Assembly: GCA_902768105.1 (NCBI GenBank)
Contig: CACXJZ010000002.1
Span: forward strand, 17,651-81,650
Length of the DNA stretch: 64,000 nt
Origin: an uncultured Prevotellaceae bacterium
Lineage (GTDB): Bacteria > Bacteroidota > Bacteroidia > Bacteroidales > Bacteroidaceae
Direction of reading: 5' to 3'
Notes under the pieces: model-generated
Told to the model about the DNA's origin: nothing
The model's input: only the letters and a program-made list of their open reading frames with translations
Database searches by the model: none
Shown here: piece by piece, positions 43,672 to 55,300 of the stretch
Layout: each line of letters opens with the position of its first letter
How positions within the stretch are numbered: position 1 is the first letter of the stretch
Translations under genes and position numbers: made by a program

Positions 43672-44819
43672 AGTGGTATTATTAATGTGATATTATAGAC
43701 ATCAGTCTCATCGCTAATGTTCAGCGAGTATCGGCTGCCATAGATGAGGTTCAGACGCTCGCGGATGTTCTTCAGTCCCACGCCTCCTGTTTCTTGCCCC
43801 TCGTTCCTTGTTTTTTGTCCCATGCTGTTGCGGCAGTGGAAGACAAACGTGTCATTGTTCATCGTACCACAAACTTCAACGAAAGACTTTTGCTGATAGC
43901 TAATGCCGTGTTTGAAGGCATTTTCCACGAAGGTGACAAACAGCAGCGGTGGTACCTCGCCATTGCCCACAGCTGTCGGTAAATCCACGCTGATGCTCAC
44001 GTTGTCTGTATAGCGCAGGCTCATCAGAGTGATGTAGTTCCTCAAGAATCCCAGTTCGTTGCTCAGTGGCACCATCTGCTTATTGCCTTCATAAAGCACG
44101 AAGCGCATCATTTTCGACAGCTCAACGATGGTGTGCTTGGCTTTCTCTGGGTCGATATCCACTAAGGCATGGATATTGTTGAGCGTGTTCATGAAGAAGT
44201 GGGGATTAATCTGGTAGCGCAGGTACTCCAACTGACGTTCCAGATTCTGATGCTCGAGTTCTGCCATCTGCTGCTGGTCGTGTCGCTGCTTAAAATAGAG
44301 TTTCACGCCCAGGTTCATACCCAGCATGAGGATAAGTACGATGACGGCTACGATGTCGTGCTCGCCCATCATGACAGGAGGCCGATGGTCTTTGTGTGGC
44401 TTCATGTCTGGTGGAACATCCTGTGGCCCCTCAGTTGGGGACGTATTAGAACTCTCCACAGGCGGGATGGGGGGATGTGAAGGTCTTTGCTCTGTACGCG
44501 GTGGTCCGAAATGGTTGTGTTCTGGCTTGTGGCTGCATTGCCAGACGGTAAAGGCACCTACCATCAATGCCACCAGAGCGAAGTAGGTCCAACGCCTTCC
44601 TCGCCATACCAGCAAGGGCGCCAGCAAGAAATTGTGTAGCACGAAGGCCATAAGGAAAAACAGCAGCTTGCGCCACACTATCAGCACTTCGTCCCAACTG
44701 AATACCATTCCTGTGTCAGTAGCCGTGCGCAGGTAGATGCTGAGCACTGGCGCTATGAAGAGCAGACTCCACAGTGCCAGATACGTCAGATTTTCATATT
44801 TCTGTTGTTTCCCCATCAT
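43668..44819 (-). CDS. LytS-type sensor histidine kinase
   Basis: 383 aa from the ATG at 44819; an upstream ATG at 44837 would add six residues. Four hydrophobic helices (residues about 15-35, 53-72, 79-94, 155-175) are followed by the His_kinase domain with the phospho-acceptor in YQINPHFFMNTLNNI and an ATPase domain with ENAFKHGI and GVGLKNIRERL. Residues about 113-134, between helices 3 and 4, derive from a palindromic repeat (PIPPVESSNTSPTEG). It pairs with the overlapping LytTR regulator. Confidence 0.9.
   Translation of the reverse strand: MMGKQQKYENLTYLALWSLLFIAPVLSIYLRTATDTGMVFSWDEVLIVWRKLLFFLMAFVLHNFLLAPLLVWRGRRWTYFALVALMVGAFTVWQCSHKPEHNHFGPPRTEQRPSHPPIPPVESSNTSPTEGPQDVPPDMKPHKDHRPPVMMGEHDIVAVIVLILMLGMNLGVKLYFKQRHDQQQMAELEHQNLERQLEYLRYQINPHFFMNTLNNIHALVDIDPEKAKHTIVELSKMMRFVLYEGNKQMVPLSNELGFLRNYITLMSLRYTDNVSISVDLPTAVGNGEVPPLLFVTFVENAFKHGISYQQKSFVEVCGTMNNDTFVFHCRNSMGQKTRNEGQETGGVGLKNIRERLNLIYGSRYSLNISDETDVYNITLIIPL
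44418..44483. repeat. Palindromic repeat inserted in frame in the sensor kinase gene
   Basis: On the minus strand TCCCCCCATCCCGCC is followed by TGTGGAGAG, TAATACGTCCCC and GAGGGGCCACAG. It aligns with the response-regulator copy across about 50 bases. Confidence 0.6.
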
Positions 44820-44855
44820 TATGTATAACGTCAACATAAGGACGATTATTGTCTT

Positions 44856-46670
44856 TCAGCGCCATCCGCCGCCAGGACCACCGCCTCCAAGCATGCCACC
44901 TCCACCTGAGATGGTGTTCGAAGCTGTCACACTAATGCTGGTCGAGCCGAGGCTGACGGTATAGTTGTTGCCGCTGGTCAGGCCTAGCGCACTCATCATG
45001 ATGGTTCCGTTGTTGTAGCCGTAGGGAGGCATGATGAATGTGGCTATGGTGGTGTCGCCGCTCTTGATGGTGACCGTGCTGTTGGCCGTTACGGAGCCTG
45101 AGGTGCAGATGATACCTTGTGAGGTACTGCCCACCGTGCCATCCACTCGTCCGCCGATGCCGAAGATGTTGCCACCTGTGATGTAGAGCTTGTGCTGTTC
45201 GTCGATATCGATGCCCGTCTCTGCTCCGCCGGCTCCCATGGCGATAAGTGTGCCGCCTTTCAGATACATGTTTCCGTTGGCATCAATGCCGTCGTTGTTG
45301 GTGCCTACAGCCACAACCTCGCCACCACTGATGGTCAGGTCTCCTGACGAGTTGATAGCATCATCGTGAGCTGATACCCACACACTACCGCCAGTGATGT
45401 CGAGTGTGCCTTTGCTTTCAATGCCCTCAGCGTTGTTGCCAGTGGTTCGTACCATAATGTCACCATTGGTAATGGTCAGCACGCCGTGCTCGTTCTTTGT
45501 GCCAATCTTAATGCCTTTGGGCGACGAGGTGTAGGCGTCGTCGAGGTTGTCTGTGTTGCCCGTGTAGTTGTGGTTCTCTGTCGAACCGTTGCTGTAGTAA
45601 AGTCCGCCAGTGGTAATGATACGTATCTTACCTCCGTTGATGTAACCTTCCCAGTCGGCCTTCATACCCTTGCCGCCGCTGCCTGTCGATTTTAGGTAAA
45701 TCTCGCCCCCATTGACGGTCAGTACGGAGTCACAGGCAATGCCGGCAGAGGCTTTCGTCTCCAGGTCTTCTTCGTCCCATTTGCCATTGCTGGTGCTGAC
45801 GACTGTCGTACGTCCCCCATTGATAATGACATCGATGTCACCATTGATGCCCTTTGCACCTGCTGCCGACACCTCAACATTGATGATGCCGCCGTTGATG
45901 AAAAGGTCGTCACCGGCCTTGATGCCGTGATTGGCTGTTGACTTGACATAGATATTAATGCCTTTGTCGAACACGATATTACTCTTGCCGTGAATACCAT
46001 TATTATAGGTTCCATAGACCTCAAGCGACCCTGTGCCACTGAAGAGCAGCTTACCTTTAGCAAAGAGTGCTCCTTTATGGCTGTCGTCTGCTGTAGTACC
46101 GTCAGTCAGTTTGTTGGTACCTGTTAACACGATGAAGGCTTTTTTCTTGCTCTCAATGTCGAGGGCTGTGCTGCGCAGGTTGGTGATAGTGGCATTGTTC
46201 AGGTTCAGCTCGAAGTCGGCCTTGCCGTCGATGGTGAGCGAACCATCTGTTGTGGTGCCTGTTACTACGTAGCAGACTCCTTCCGTCGAACCGTGACTGG
46301 CTGTCACGTCGTTGCCATCAACAGTAATCGTTACACCGCTCTCCTCCTTAGCGGTGGGGTTCGACATGTCGATGTTGATAACCGTCGTAAACGTGTGCTG
46401 GCTGATGTCGTCGCTCGCTTCAGGGTAGGAAGCAACAGCACCTACGGGCTCTGCTGTAATCTTGTCGATATTCACGGCAAAGGTCAGCAGTTCGCTGCTG
46501 GTGTCCGATGTCTGTTGGCCGCCATCCGTAGTTCCTTGTTGTCCGTTGTTTGTCGGTTGTTGTTTGTTGTCAATCAAATCACTCAGTGGGTCATCGTTGT
46601 TGCATGACGTCCAAGCTGTCATTGATACGATAAGCATCAGGGCATACATTAACTTTTTCATCCTTTTCAT
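44856..46670 (-). CDS. Carbohydrate-binding-domain lipoprotein (DUF4353-like)
   Basis: 604 aa. Lipoprotein signal with WTSCNNDD. The body is built of short repeated beta-turn units such as GKLLFSGTGSLEVYG, GDLFINGGIINVEVS, GDLTISGGEVVAVG and KLYITGGNIFGIGG, a right-handed beta-helix-like or DUF4353 pattern. The C-terminus is Gly-rich (GGGGMLGGGGPGGGW). It is likely exported to the cell surface. The kinase gene begins 36 bp after its stop, so the two-component pair may be in its operon. Confidence 0.75.
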   Translation of the reverse strand: MKRMKKLMYALMLIVSMTAWTSCNNDDPLSDLIDNKQQPTNNGQQGTTDGGQQTSDTSSELLTFAVNIDKITAEPVGAVASYPEASDDISQHTFTTVINIDMSNPTAKEESGVTITVDGNDVTASHGSTEGVCYVVTGTTTDGSLTIDGKADFELNLNNATITNLRSTALDIESKKKAFIVLTGTNKLTDGTTADDSHKGALFAKGKLLFSGTGSLEVYGTYNNGIHGKSNIVFDKGINIYVKSTANHGIKAGDDLFINGGIINVEVSAAGAKGINGDIDVIINGGRTTVVSTSNGKWDEEDLETKASAGIACDSVLTVNGGEIYLKSTGSGGKGMKADWEGYINGGKIRIITTGGLYYSNGSTENHNYTGNTDNLDDAYTSSPKGIKIGTKNEHGVLTITNGDIMVRTTGNNAEGIESKGTLDITGGSVWVSAHDDAINSSGDLTISGGEVVAVGTNNDGIDANGNMYLKGGTLIAMGAGGAETGIDIDEQHKLYITGGNIFGIGGRVDGTVGSTSQGIICTSGSVTANSTVTIKSGDTTIATFIMPPYGYNNGTIMMSALGLTSGNNYTVSLGSTSISVTASNTISGGGGMLGGGGPGGGWR

Positions 46671-46702
46671 TGTTTTTGTTTGTTTGAGTTGTATTCTGGA
46701 TG

Positions 46703-46710
46703 CAAAAGTA
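46703..46710 (-). promoter_or_regulatory. Promoter of the DUF4353-like gene and two-component operon
   Basis: TACTTTTG on the minus strand, 32 bp before the start codon. Confidence 0.55.
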
Positions 46711-46773
46711 ATGTATGCCCTGCTTTCCTGCAAAAAAATTCAGTCAACAGCCTGAAATATTCAGCGAACAGGA

Positions 46774-47373
46774 TTAAAGTCCTAAGCGCTTCTTGGCGTC
46801 TGCTGCTGCATTGTCAATGGCATCGGCCGCCTTTTTCTTCTGAGCGTCAACAGCATCATTGGCCTTCTTGCGAGCGTCTTCCTTTACTTCGTTCACTTTG
46901 GTCTCTGCACCTTTCTTCACAGCGTCAACTGTTCCCTCGACAGCATCAACAGTACCATTGACGGCATCGACAGTCTGACCGGGAATGGCAGTGATGGAAT
47001 TGACAAGCGTAATGACTGCATCGTTCTCTGTACCAGCCACAGTCTTAATCTGCTCTGCGTTTTCCTTCAGGTAGATGCTTACCTTCTCCTGATAAACCTT
47101 TGCGGCCAACGTGTCACCGGCAGCCTTCAGTTCTGCGACGCGAGCCTGTGCTTTCTGCATGACGGCTGCCATTGCCTCCGGGTTCTTGGTCAGAATCTTC
47201 TCGCCCAGCTCCTTTGTTAGGTTGTCGGCGTCAATGCCGGCCAGTTCTTCTGCTGTGGGCTCAGCCACAAGGCTTGTTGAGTCAATAGCGGGGCCGCCAT
47301 TTTCTGTCTTGTTGTTACATGCTGTGAATCCGATGGCAGCTACAGCCATCACTGTTAATAATACTTTCTTCAT
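46774..47373 (-). CDS. Lipoprotein with a helical, Ala/Lys/Asp-rich C-terminus
   Basis: 199 aa. Signal peptide ending in GFTACNNK, so it is a lipoprotein. Residues about 50-120 are helical. From about 125 the sequence has repeated DAVNGTVDAVEGTVDAVKKG motifs and then Lys/Ala/Asp-rich helix (KKAADAIDNAAADAKK), a LEA-like composition. No enzyme motif. Function unknown; possibly a periplasmic structural or stress protein. Confidence 0.65.
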   Translation of the reverse strand: MKKVLLTVMAVAAIGFTACNNKTENGGPAIDSTSLVAEPTAEELAGIDADNLTKELGEKILTKNPEAMAAVMQKAQARVAELKAAGDTLAAKVYQEKVSIYLKENAEQIKTVAGTENDAVITLVNSITAIPGQTVDAVNGTVDAVEGTVDAVKKGAETKVNEVKEDARKKANDAVDAQKKKAADAIDNAAADAKKRLGL

Positions 47374-47405
47374 AATGTTTTTATTTGATGGATAAATAGT
47401 GGCTG

Positions 47406-47413
47406 CAAATGTA
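47406..47413 (-). promoter_or_regulatory. Promoter of the helical lipoprotein gene
   Basis: TACATTTG on the minus strand, 33 bp before the start codon; one base off the most common box. Confidence 0.5.
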
Positions 47414-47515
47414 ATGGTTTTTGGGGACATAGGCATTATTATGTGCGTTAATTAGCGTTAACAGGTGCTTCCTTGCTGACGCGTAAGAACGGGATATTGT
47501 CCATAAGATGCGTAA

Positions 47516-50626
<3,111 letters not shown>

Positions 50627-50651
50627 TGAGTGGTGAGTAGAGAAAAGGGCA

Positions 50652-51656
50652 ATGCGACGGTTCGTTATATGCTTGGCGTTGGTTATCGACCACTTTTCCA
50701 TCTGTGTTGCGCAGGAGATGCAGGTCATAAAAGAACATAAGCAGCAGAAGTTTCCCGACGAGATACCGGCGGGAAACTATAGTGGCATCACCCTCATGGG
50801 CGATGACCGCTATGCGGTGGTGAGCGACAAGTCAGAGGAGGATGGATTCTTCGTCTTCCGTATTCTATTGGACTCTGTGACGGGAAATATTATCAGCGTG
50901 GAGAACGAAGGTTTCCGTTCGAGCGGGATGCGAAACCGTGACAGCGAAGGTATTGCCTACGTGCCCGATACACAGACGCTTTTTGTCAGCGGAGAGAAAG
51001 GCAACGAAATCAAGGAATACACCCTCGATGGACAGTTGACGGGACGGAAACTGGCCATTCCTGCTGTCTTTGCGAAAGCAAAAGGCAATTTAGGGTTCGA
51101 GTCGCTGACGTATGATGCAGAACAAAAGCTGTTCTGGACGACAACCGAGAGTGCGCTGCCAGGTGAAGGCAGGGTGCTGAGGTTGCAGAGCTTCGGGTTG
51201 GATATGGAGCCGAAGGGCCAGTTTCTGTACGAGATGGACGATTCGCTGTCGGAGCGGCCGTTGGTGATGGGCGTTAGTGCCATTTGTGCCTTGGACGGTG
51301 GCAGACTGCTGGTGCTGGAACGGGAGGCGAAGGTTACGAAGCTAAAGATAGGGTCGTGGGTGCATTGCAAACTGTATGTGGTGAACCCGACGGCAAAACC
51401 GTCGGGCACACTAACTGATACGGACGGGACACCATCGGAAAAAGCTATCACTAAGGAGTTGCTGACGGAATTTAGGACGAAGATTAACCTGACGCGGCGT
51501 AATTTTGCCAATTATGAAGGGATGTGCATGGGGCCAAGACTGGCTGACGGCAGTCGTACGCTACTGATGATTGCTGATTCGCAGGACCAACATGGAGGAA
51601 TATTAAGGGACTGGCTGAAGGTTTTGGTAATCAAACCCTATAGGGTGACAGAATGA
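50652..51656 (+). CDS. Secreted esterase-like protein of the phytase-like family
   Basis: 334 aa with a signal peptide (about 1-21). The sequence has propeller-like repeats such as GITLMGDDRYAVVSDKSEEDGFFVFRI and MRNRDSEGIAYVPDTQTLFVSGEKGNEI, ending in RRNFANYEGMCMGPRLADG, which match the esterase-like activity of phytase family. True phytase residues are not confirmed. It begins 25 bp after the beta-galactosidase gene and is likely co-transcribed. Confidence 0.75.
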   Translation: MRRFVICLALVIDHFSICVAQEMQVIKEHKQQKFPDEIPAGNYSGITLMGDDRYAVVSDKSEEDGFFVFRILLDSVTGNIISVENEGFRSSGMRNRDSEGIAYVPDTQTLFVSGEKGNEIKEYTLDGQLTGRKLAIPAVFAKAKGNLGFESLTYDAEQKLFWTTTESALPGEGRVLRLQSFGLDMEPKGQFLYEMDDSLSERPLVMGVSAICALDGGRLLVLEREAKVTKLKIGSWVHCKLYVVNPTAKPSGTLTDTDGTPSEKAITKELLTEFRTKINLTRRNFANYEGMCMGPRLADGSRTLLMIADSQDQHGGILRDWLKVLVIKPYRVTE

Positions 51657-51752
51657 CACTTTAAAGCATTGACTTATGTCAAAATGTATTTCGAACTGAG
51701 TACTTTTACAAAAAAAATGCAAAAAAGTGGGAGGTGATATTTAATTATTTGC

Positions 51753-51760
51753 TACCTTTG
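51753..51760 (+). promoter_or_regulatory. Promoter of the small secreted protein gene
   Basis: TACCTTTG with a 74-bp A/G-rich leader to the ATG at 51835. The 20 bp upstream are T-rich without a clear TTTG. Confidence 0.6.
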
Positions 51761-51834
51761 CAGTCGAAATAAGAAACAAATCGAAAGAAACGAGAAAAAG
51801 ATTGTAGAAGTATTAACAAAAAAGAGAAAAGAAG

Positions 51835-52302
51835 ATGAAGAAAGTATTTGTTTTGGGAGTCTTCGCACTCCTTGGCGCAATGAACGTGAATGCGCAGTGT
51901 CTGGTAACAGAAGAAATAGACACCACATATATTAAGTTGGACGCTAATCAGTTGCCCATTAACTACATCAATCTGACAAAGGCAGACCTGATGGAGAAAG
52001 TTGGTGAGCTGGAGACTATCTTCGAGAACGAAGAGTTTGGCCTCTATGCTGCAGGCGACTACACTTTCAGGGTGCAGGGTGACCGTGTTGTTTCCCAGTC
52101 AATCAATATTGCTGACGCTTCAGAGGAGAAGATTGTGTATAACCAGATTCTCAATGCGCTCTCGAAGAGCAACTCGCTGAAGGATACACACAATACGGGC
52201 GGCAACCTCTATGAGTATGCTGACTTCCAGATTGTGTTCGACGATTTTGACGGATACGAGAAGTTGACCTTCCAAGCAATACCTACTGAAGTGGATTTTT
52301 AA
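51835..52302 (+). CDS. Small secreted protein of unknown function, 155 aa
   Basis: A typical signal peptide (1-20, MNVNA) precedes a mixed alpha/beta domain with no recognised motif. Charged residues are mainly acidic. It stands alone with its own promoter and terminator, so no role can be inferred from context. Confidence 0.65.
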   Translation: MKKVFVLGVFALLGAMNVNAQCLVTEEIDTTYIKLDANQLPINYINLTKADLMEKVGELETIFENEEFGLYAAGDYTFRVQGDRVVSQSINIADASEEKIVYNQILNALSKSNSLKDTHNTGGNLYEYADFQIVFDDFDGYEKLTFQAIPTEVDF

Positions 52303-52316
52303 ATGAATGTGGTAAA

Positions 52317-52360
52317 GGACATAAAGAAAGGCATCCAAACAGATGCCTTTCTTTATGTCC
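52317..52360. terminator. Perfect 19-bp hairpin between converging genes
   Basis: Arms 52317-52335 and 52342-52360 are perfectly complementary with loop CAAACA. It ends the small secreted protein transcript and overlaps the stop codon of the minus-strand glycosyltransferase gene. T-tracts within the arms stand in for a trailing T-run. Confidence 0.8.
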
Positions 52361-53219
52361 TGATGTTTAGGTAATAACCCATACGATAGAAATTGTATAG
52401 CAGCAGATGAGGATGTCTGCCACATAGGTTTTTGCGCAAGACGTTATCCAATAGGCGGAACGTGGTACGTAGCAGGAAGGCTGGTAGTGGACGCTTGCTC
52501 CAGTTGATGATGCCTGAATAGCCTTCCAGCTCATGCCGGAAGTGGTGGAGCGTACGAAGGTTACGCTCAGTCTTTTCCATAAACTGTCTGTTGTCCTCAA
52601 AGGAAGTCATTGTAACCGGATTATCGATATGGACAACCTGCACATGTGCCTGCTCCAAAGCCTTGCCGAAAAGTACGTCTTCATAGCCGCTGTTCTTGAA
52701 ACGCTCATCAAAGGGAATCTGAAGCATGGTCTTCTTGCGAATCATGAAGTTGGTGGAACGGAACTGACGATAGGGCCGTGTCTGACGACTGCTTGCACGA
52801 TGGGCAGGTTCTGCTTTTTTTTCGTATCTCCAACGAAGATAATCGGGATAACATCCTCCAATGTCAATACCTCCGTTGATAACGTCGGCCTTATACTCAC
52901 ACGATAGGTATTTACTGATATAGTTGATATGAGCAATCGAAACGTCGCTGTCGAGGAATAGCAGCCACTCATAACGACTCTGACGAGCCAGAAAGTTGCG
53001 TGTGGCAGCACTACCTTCATTCTTCTCCTTCATGATGTAGGTGCAGTGAGGAAACTTGCCGATGGCTTGGTTTTGCTCAGGATGGGGAGAACCATCGTCA
53101 GCAACGATAATTTCATAATCAATACCGGCTGTCTCAGCCTGTTGCCTGAGATTATCCACTAATATGATGCATAGATCATTGTAGGTGGGGATCAGTATCG
53201 AAAGCGTCTTAATTGTCAT
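52353..53219 (-). CDS. Family 2 glycosyltransferase
   Basis: 288 aa. LSILIPTYNDLCIIL (about 5-19), IVADDGSPHP (about 37-46) and FLDSDVSIA with the DxD-like metal site (about 86-94) are GT-A fold motifs; GYEDVLFGKALE (about 188-199) is the acceptor-side ED motif. It is likely to add a sugar in surface polysaccharide synthesis. The ATG at 53219 is chosen because it directly follows the near promoter; a longer frame runs through the promoter region. Confidence 0.85.
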   Translation of the reverse strand: MTIKTLSILIPTYNDLCIILVDNLRQQAETAGIDYEIIVADDGSPHPEQNQAIGKFPHCTYIMKEKNEGSAATRNFLARQSRYEWLLFLDSDVSIAHINYISKYLSCEYKADVINGGIDIGGCYPDYLRWRYEKKAEPAHRASSRQTRPYRQFRSTNFMIRKKTMLQIPFDERFKNSGYEDVLFGKALEQAHVQVVHIDNPVTMTSFEDNRQFMEKTERNLRTLHHFRHELEGYSGIINWSKRPLPAFLLRTTFRLLDNVLRKNLCGRHPHLLLYNFYRMGYYLNIRT

Positions 53220-53230
53220 GATTTGTGCGG

Positions 53231-53262
53231 CAAAGGTACGAATAAGTGAGGAAAAAACCAAA
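53231..53262 (-). promoter_or_regulatory. Near promoter of the glycosyltransferase gene
   Basis: TTTG (53259-53262) and TACCTTTG (53231-53238) are 20 bp apart on the minus strand, and the box ends 11 bp before the start codon, so the 5' UTR would be only a few nucleotides. Confidence 0.7.
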
Positions 53263-53306
53263 TTTATTTGAGTTTTCTCGAACGAAAGAACCTTCGACCG
53301 ATAGGT

Positions 53307-53341
53307 CAAAGGTACGAAAAAAAGAGGAAAGAGGAGAGAGG
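53307..53341 (-). promoter_or_regulatory. Far promoter of the glycosyltransferase gene with heptamer repeats
   Basis: TACCTTTG on the minus strand (53307-53314) follows three 7-bp repeats of the CCTCTTT type (53321-53341) with a 6-bp gap. Confidence 0.6.
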
Positions 53342-53399
53342 AGAATCCGAAGTGAGATAATAAAAAAAACGTTAAAATTGGATATGCTGTAGCAAATTC

Positions 53400-53443
53400 T
53401 TCACTTTACACTCTTTACTTTTCACTTAAAATTTGTACCTTTG
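53400..53443 (+). promoter_or_regulatory. Promoter with four upstream heptamer repeats (rpsP)
   Basis: Four heptamers of the TTCACTT type (53400-53427) end 8 bp before TACCTTTG (53436-53443), almost the same sequence and spacing as 33776-33819. Confidence 0.75.
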
Positions 53444-53504
53444 CACCCGCTTTCACGAGATGGAGGCAAGAGATTCAAATTATATAATTTAAACATTAAA
53501 GATT

Positions 53505-54065
53505 ATGGCAACAAAAATCAGACTGCAGCGCGGTGGCCGTAAAGGATACGCTTTCTATCGTATCGTCATCGCTGATGCAAGAGCACCACGAGATGGTAAG
53601 TTTACTGAGAAGATTGGTACTTACAACCCTAACACCAATCCTGCCACAGTAGATTTGAATTTCGATCGTGCACTTTACTGGGTAGAAGTAGGCGCACAGC
53701 CTACAGACACTGTTCGTAACATCCTCAGCAAGGAGGGCGTCTATCTGATGAAGCATCTGAAGGGTGGCGTAAAGAAGGGCGCTTTCGACGAGGCAACTTT
53801 ACAGAAGAAGTTTGACGCTTGGAAAGCTGACAAGCAGAAGGGCGCAGACGCTATCCGTGAGAAAGAGGCTAAGGCCAAGAAAGATGCTGTAGCTAAGGAG
53901 CTCGATCAGGAGAAGAAGATTAATGAGGAGATTGCAAAGAAGGTAGCCGAGAAGAAGGCTGCTGCCGCTGCTGCCAAGGCTGAGGCTGAGGCCGCTGCTG
54001 CTGCAGAGGCTACTGCAGAGGAAGCACCTGCTGCTGAGGCTGCTGAAGTACCTGCAGAAGCATAA
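53505..54065 (+). CDS. rpsP: 30S ribosomal protein S16
   Basis: 186 aa. The first 85 residues are S16 ([55 protein letters not shown]). The rest is a Lys/Glu and then Ala/Glu-rich extension about as long as the core, a feature known in Bacteroidetes S16. It assembles into the small subunit. The usual neighbours rimM and trmD are absent; the gene is followed by a strong terminator and stands alone. Confidence 0.93.
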   Translation: MATKIRLQRGGRKGYAFYRIVIADARAPRDGKFTEKIGTYNPNTNPATVDLNFDRALYWVEVGAQPTDTVRNILSKEGVYLMKHLKGGVKKGAFDEATLQKKFDAWKADKQKGADAIREKEAKAKKDAVAKELDQEKKINEEIAKKVAEKKAAAAAAKAEAEAAAAAEATAEEAPAAEAAEVPAEA

Positions 54066-54086
54066 ACTTCTTAATCGTAAAATTTT

Positions 54087-54115
54087 AAAGGGCGGATGCA
54101 ATATCCGCCCTTTTT
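54087..54115 (+). terminator. rpsP terminator
   Basis: An 11-bp stem (AAAGGGCGGAT with ATCCGCCCTTT) and GCAAT loop, then T-run. Confidence 0.88.
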
Positions 54116-54133
54116 CTGTCGTTTTACTGATGT

Positions 54134-55300
54134 ATGCATATTGTTGAGATTCCATCGTTTTTCCCTCCTTATGGTGGCGAGTTTTGTTTGGAGCAGGCCA
54201 AAGCGCTGAAGGCTCTGGGCCATGAGGTGCGTGTTCTGAGTAATATACAGCTTTCTATTAAAAGAAGTCTCAGGGAGTTTATCTGTTTTTCTTATGGCCG
54301 ATGGTGGGATGACCTTGAAAATGTAGAGGTGTATTGTTCCTTTCAGCGTGGCATTCCCAAGGTTGTCAAGCCCAACGTGAAACGATGGATAGGCATTGTG
54401 CGGAGCATGTTTGCCGACTATGTGAAGCGATACGGTAAACCAGACATTTTACATGCTCATTGTGTGAAGTGGGCTGGGTATGCAGCCATGCAACTTAGTG
54501 AACAATACGGCATACCTTATGTTATCACAGAGCATCTTCCAAAGCAAATCTATCAGGTGGAGTTTGGCGAAGCACCTAGTAACGTTTGGCAGATTCCGCT
54601 GCTAAAGCAGGCGTTGCGTCAGGCTAATAAAGTCATTACTGTATCGGAAGAATTAGTAGACGACCTGAGTTGTTATTTCGGCAAGGACTATCAGCATACG
54701 ACGGTCTCTAATATGATAGATACTGATTTCTTTGCATATCGGGCTCGTAGGCCATTGGCAAAAAGACCGTTCAATTTCTGCTGTCCAGCTGTCTATGTGG
54801 AGAGAAAGGGTTATGATGTGTTGTTTGCTGCGTTTGATAAGGTGGTCGATGCTGGTTATGATGTACGTCTTCTTGTAGCAGGTGAGGGAACTGATGGGAC
54901 TTCCTGCCAGCGATTATTACAGACATTCTCATGTGCTTCGCGTATTAAATGCTTCGGTTTTCTTGATAAAGGCAGATTACGCGATATGTTGTATGACAGT
55001 GATGCATTAGTGTTGGCCACCAGGGGAGAGTCTCAGGGACTGGTACTATTGGAAGCATTGTGTACGGGAATACCGATTGTCTCGACAGAGGGAATACCTC
55101 GCAGTGTTCGTTTCAGCAAAGGTTGCAGCTTTGTTCCTGTCAATGATGTTGCAGCCTTGGCAGACGCAATGATAAACGTGATGAATACGCCACAGTCGGG
55201 AAGTGAGCAGATTGCCCAGGAGGTATGTGGGAAGGTTTCTCCACATGTCATTGCCAGTAAGATGGAAGAAGTGTTTATAGAAGTGACTCGTATAAATTAA
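54134..55300 (+). CDS. Family 4 glycosyltransferase
   Basis: 388 aa, GT-B fold. The N-terminal domain begins HIVEIPSFFPPYGGEFCLEQ, with ILHAHCVKWAGYA; the C-terminal nucleotide-sugar domain has VSNMIDTDFF, LLVAGEGTDG, and the catalytic EXE-like segment RGESQGLVLLEALCTGIPIV. It should build surface polysaccharide. It overlaps the convergent downstream gene by 26 bp. Confidence 0.88.
   Translation: MHIVEIPSFFPPYGGEFCLEQAKALKALGHEVRVLSNIQLSIKRSLREFICFSYGRWWDDLENVEVYCSFQRGIPKVVKPNVKRWIGIVRSMFADYVKRYGKPDILHAHCVKWAGYAAMQLSEQYGIPYVITEHLPKQIYQVEFGEAPSNVWQIPLLKQALRQANKVITVSEELVDDLSCYFGKDYQHTTVSNMIDTDFFAYRARRPLAKRPFNFCCPAVYVERKGYDVLFAAFDKVVDAGYDVRLLVAGEGTDGTSCQRLLQTFSCASRIKCFGFLDKGRLRDMLYDSDALVLATRGESQGLVLLEALCTGIPIVSTEGIPRSVRFSKGCSFVPVNDVAALADAMINVMNTPQSGSEQIAQEVCGKVSPHVIASKMEEVFIEVTRIN

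Noticed and set aside
43255-44483. Shared Pro-rich linker in kinase and regulator as an ancestral domain
   Set aside because: The DNA, not just the peptide, is palindromic and C/G-run-rich and matches intergenic copies; a repeat insertion explains it better.
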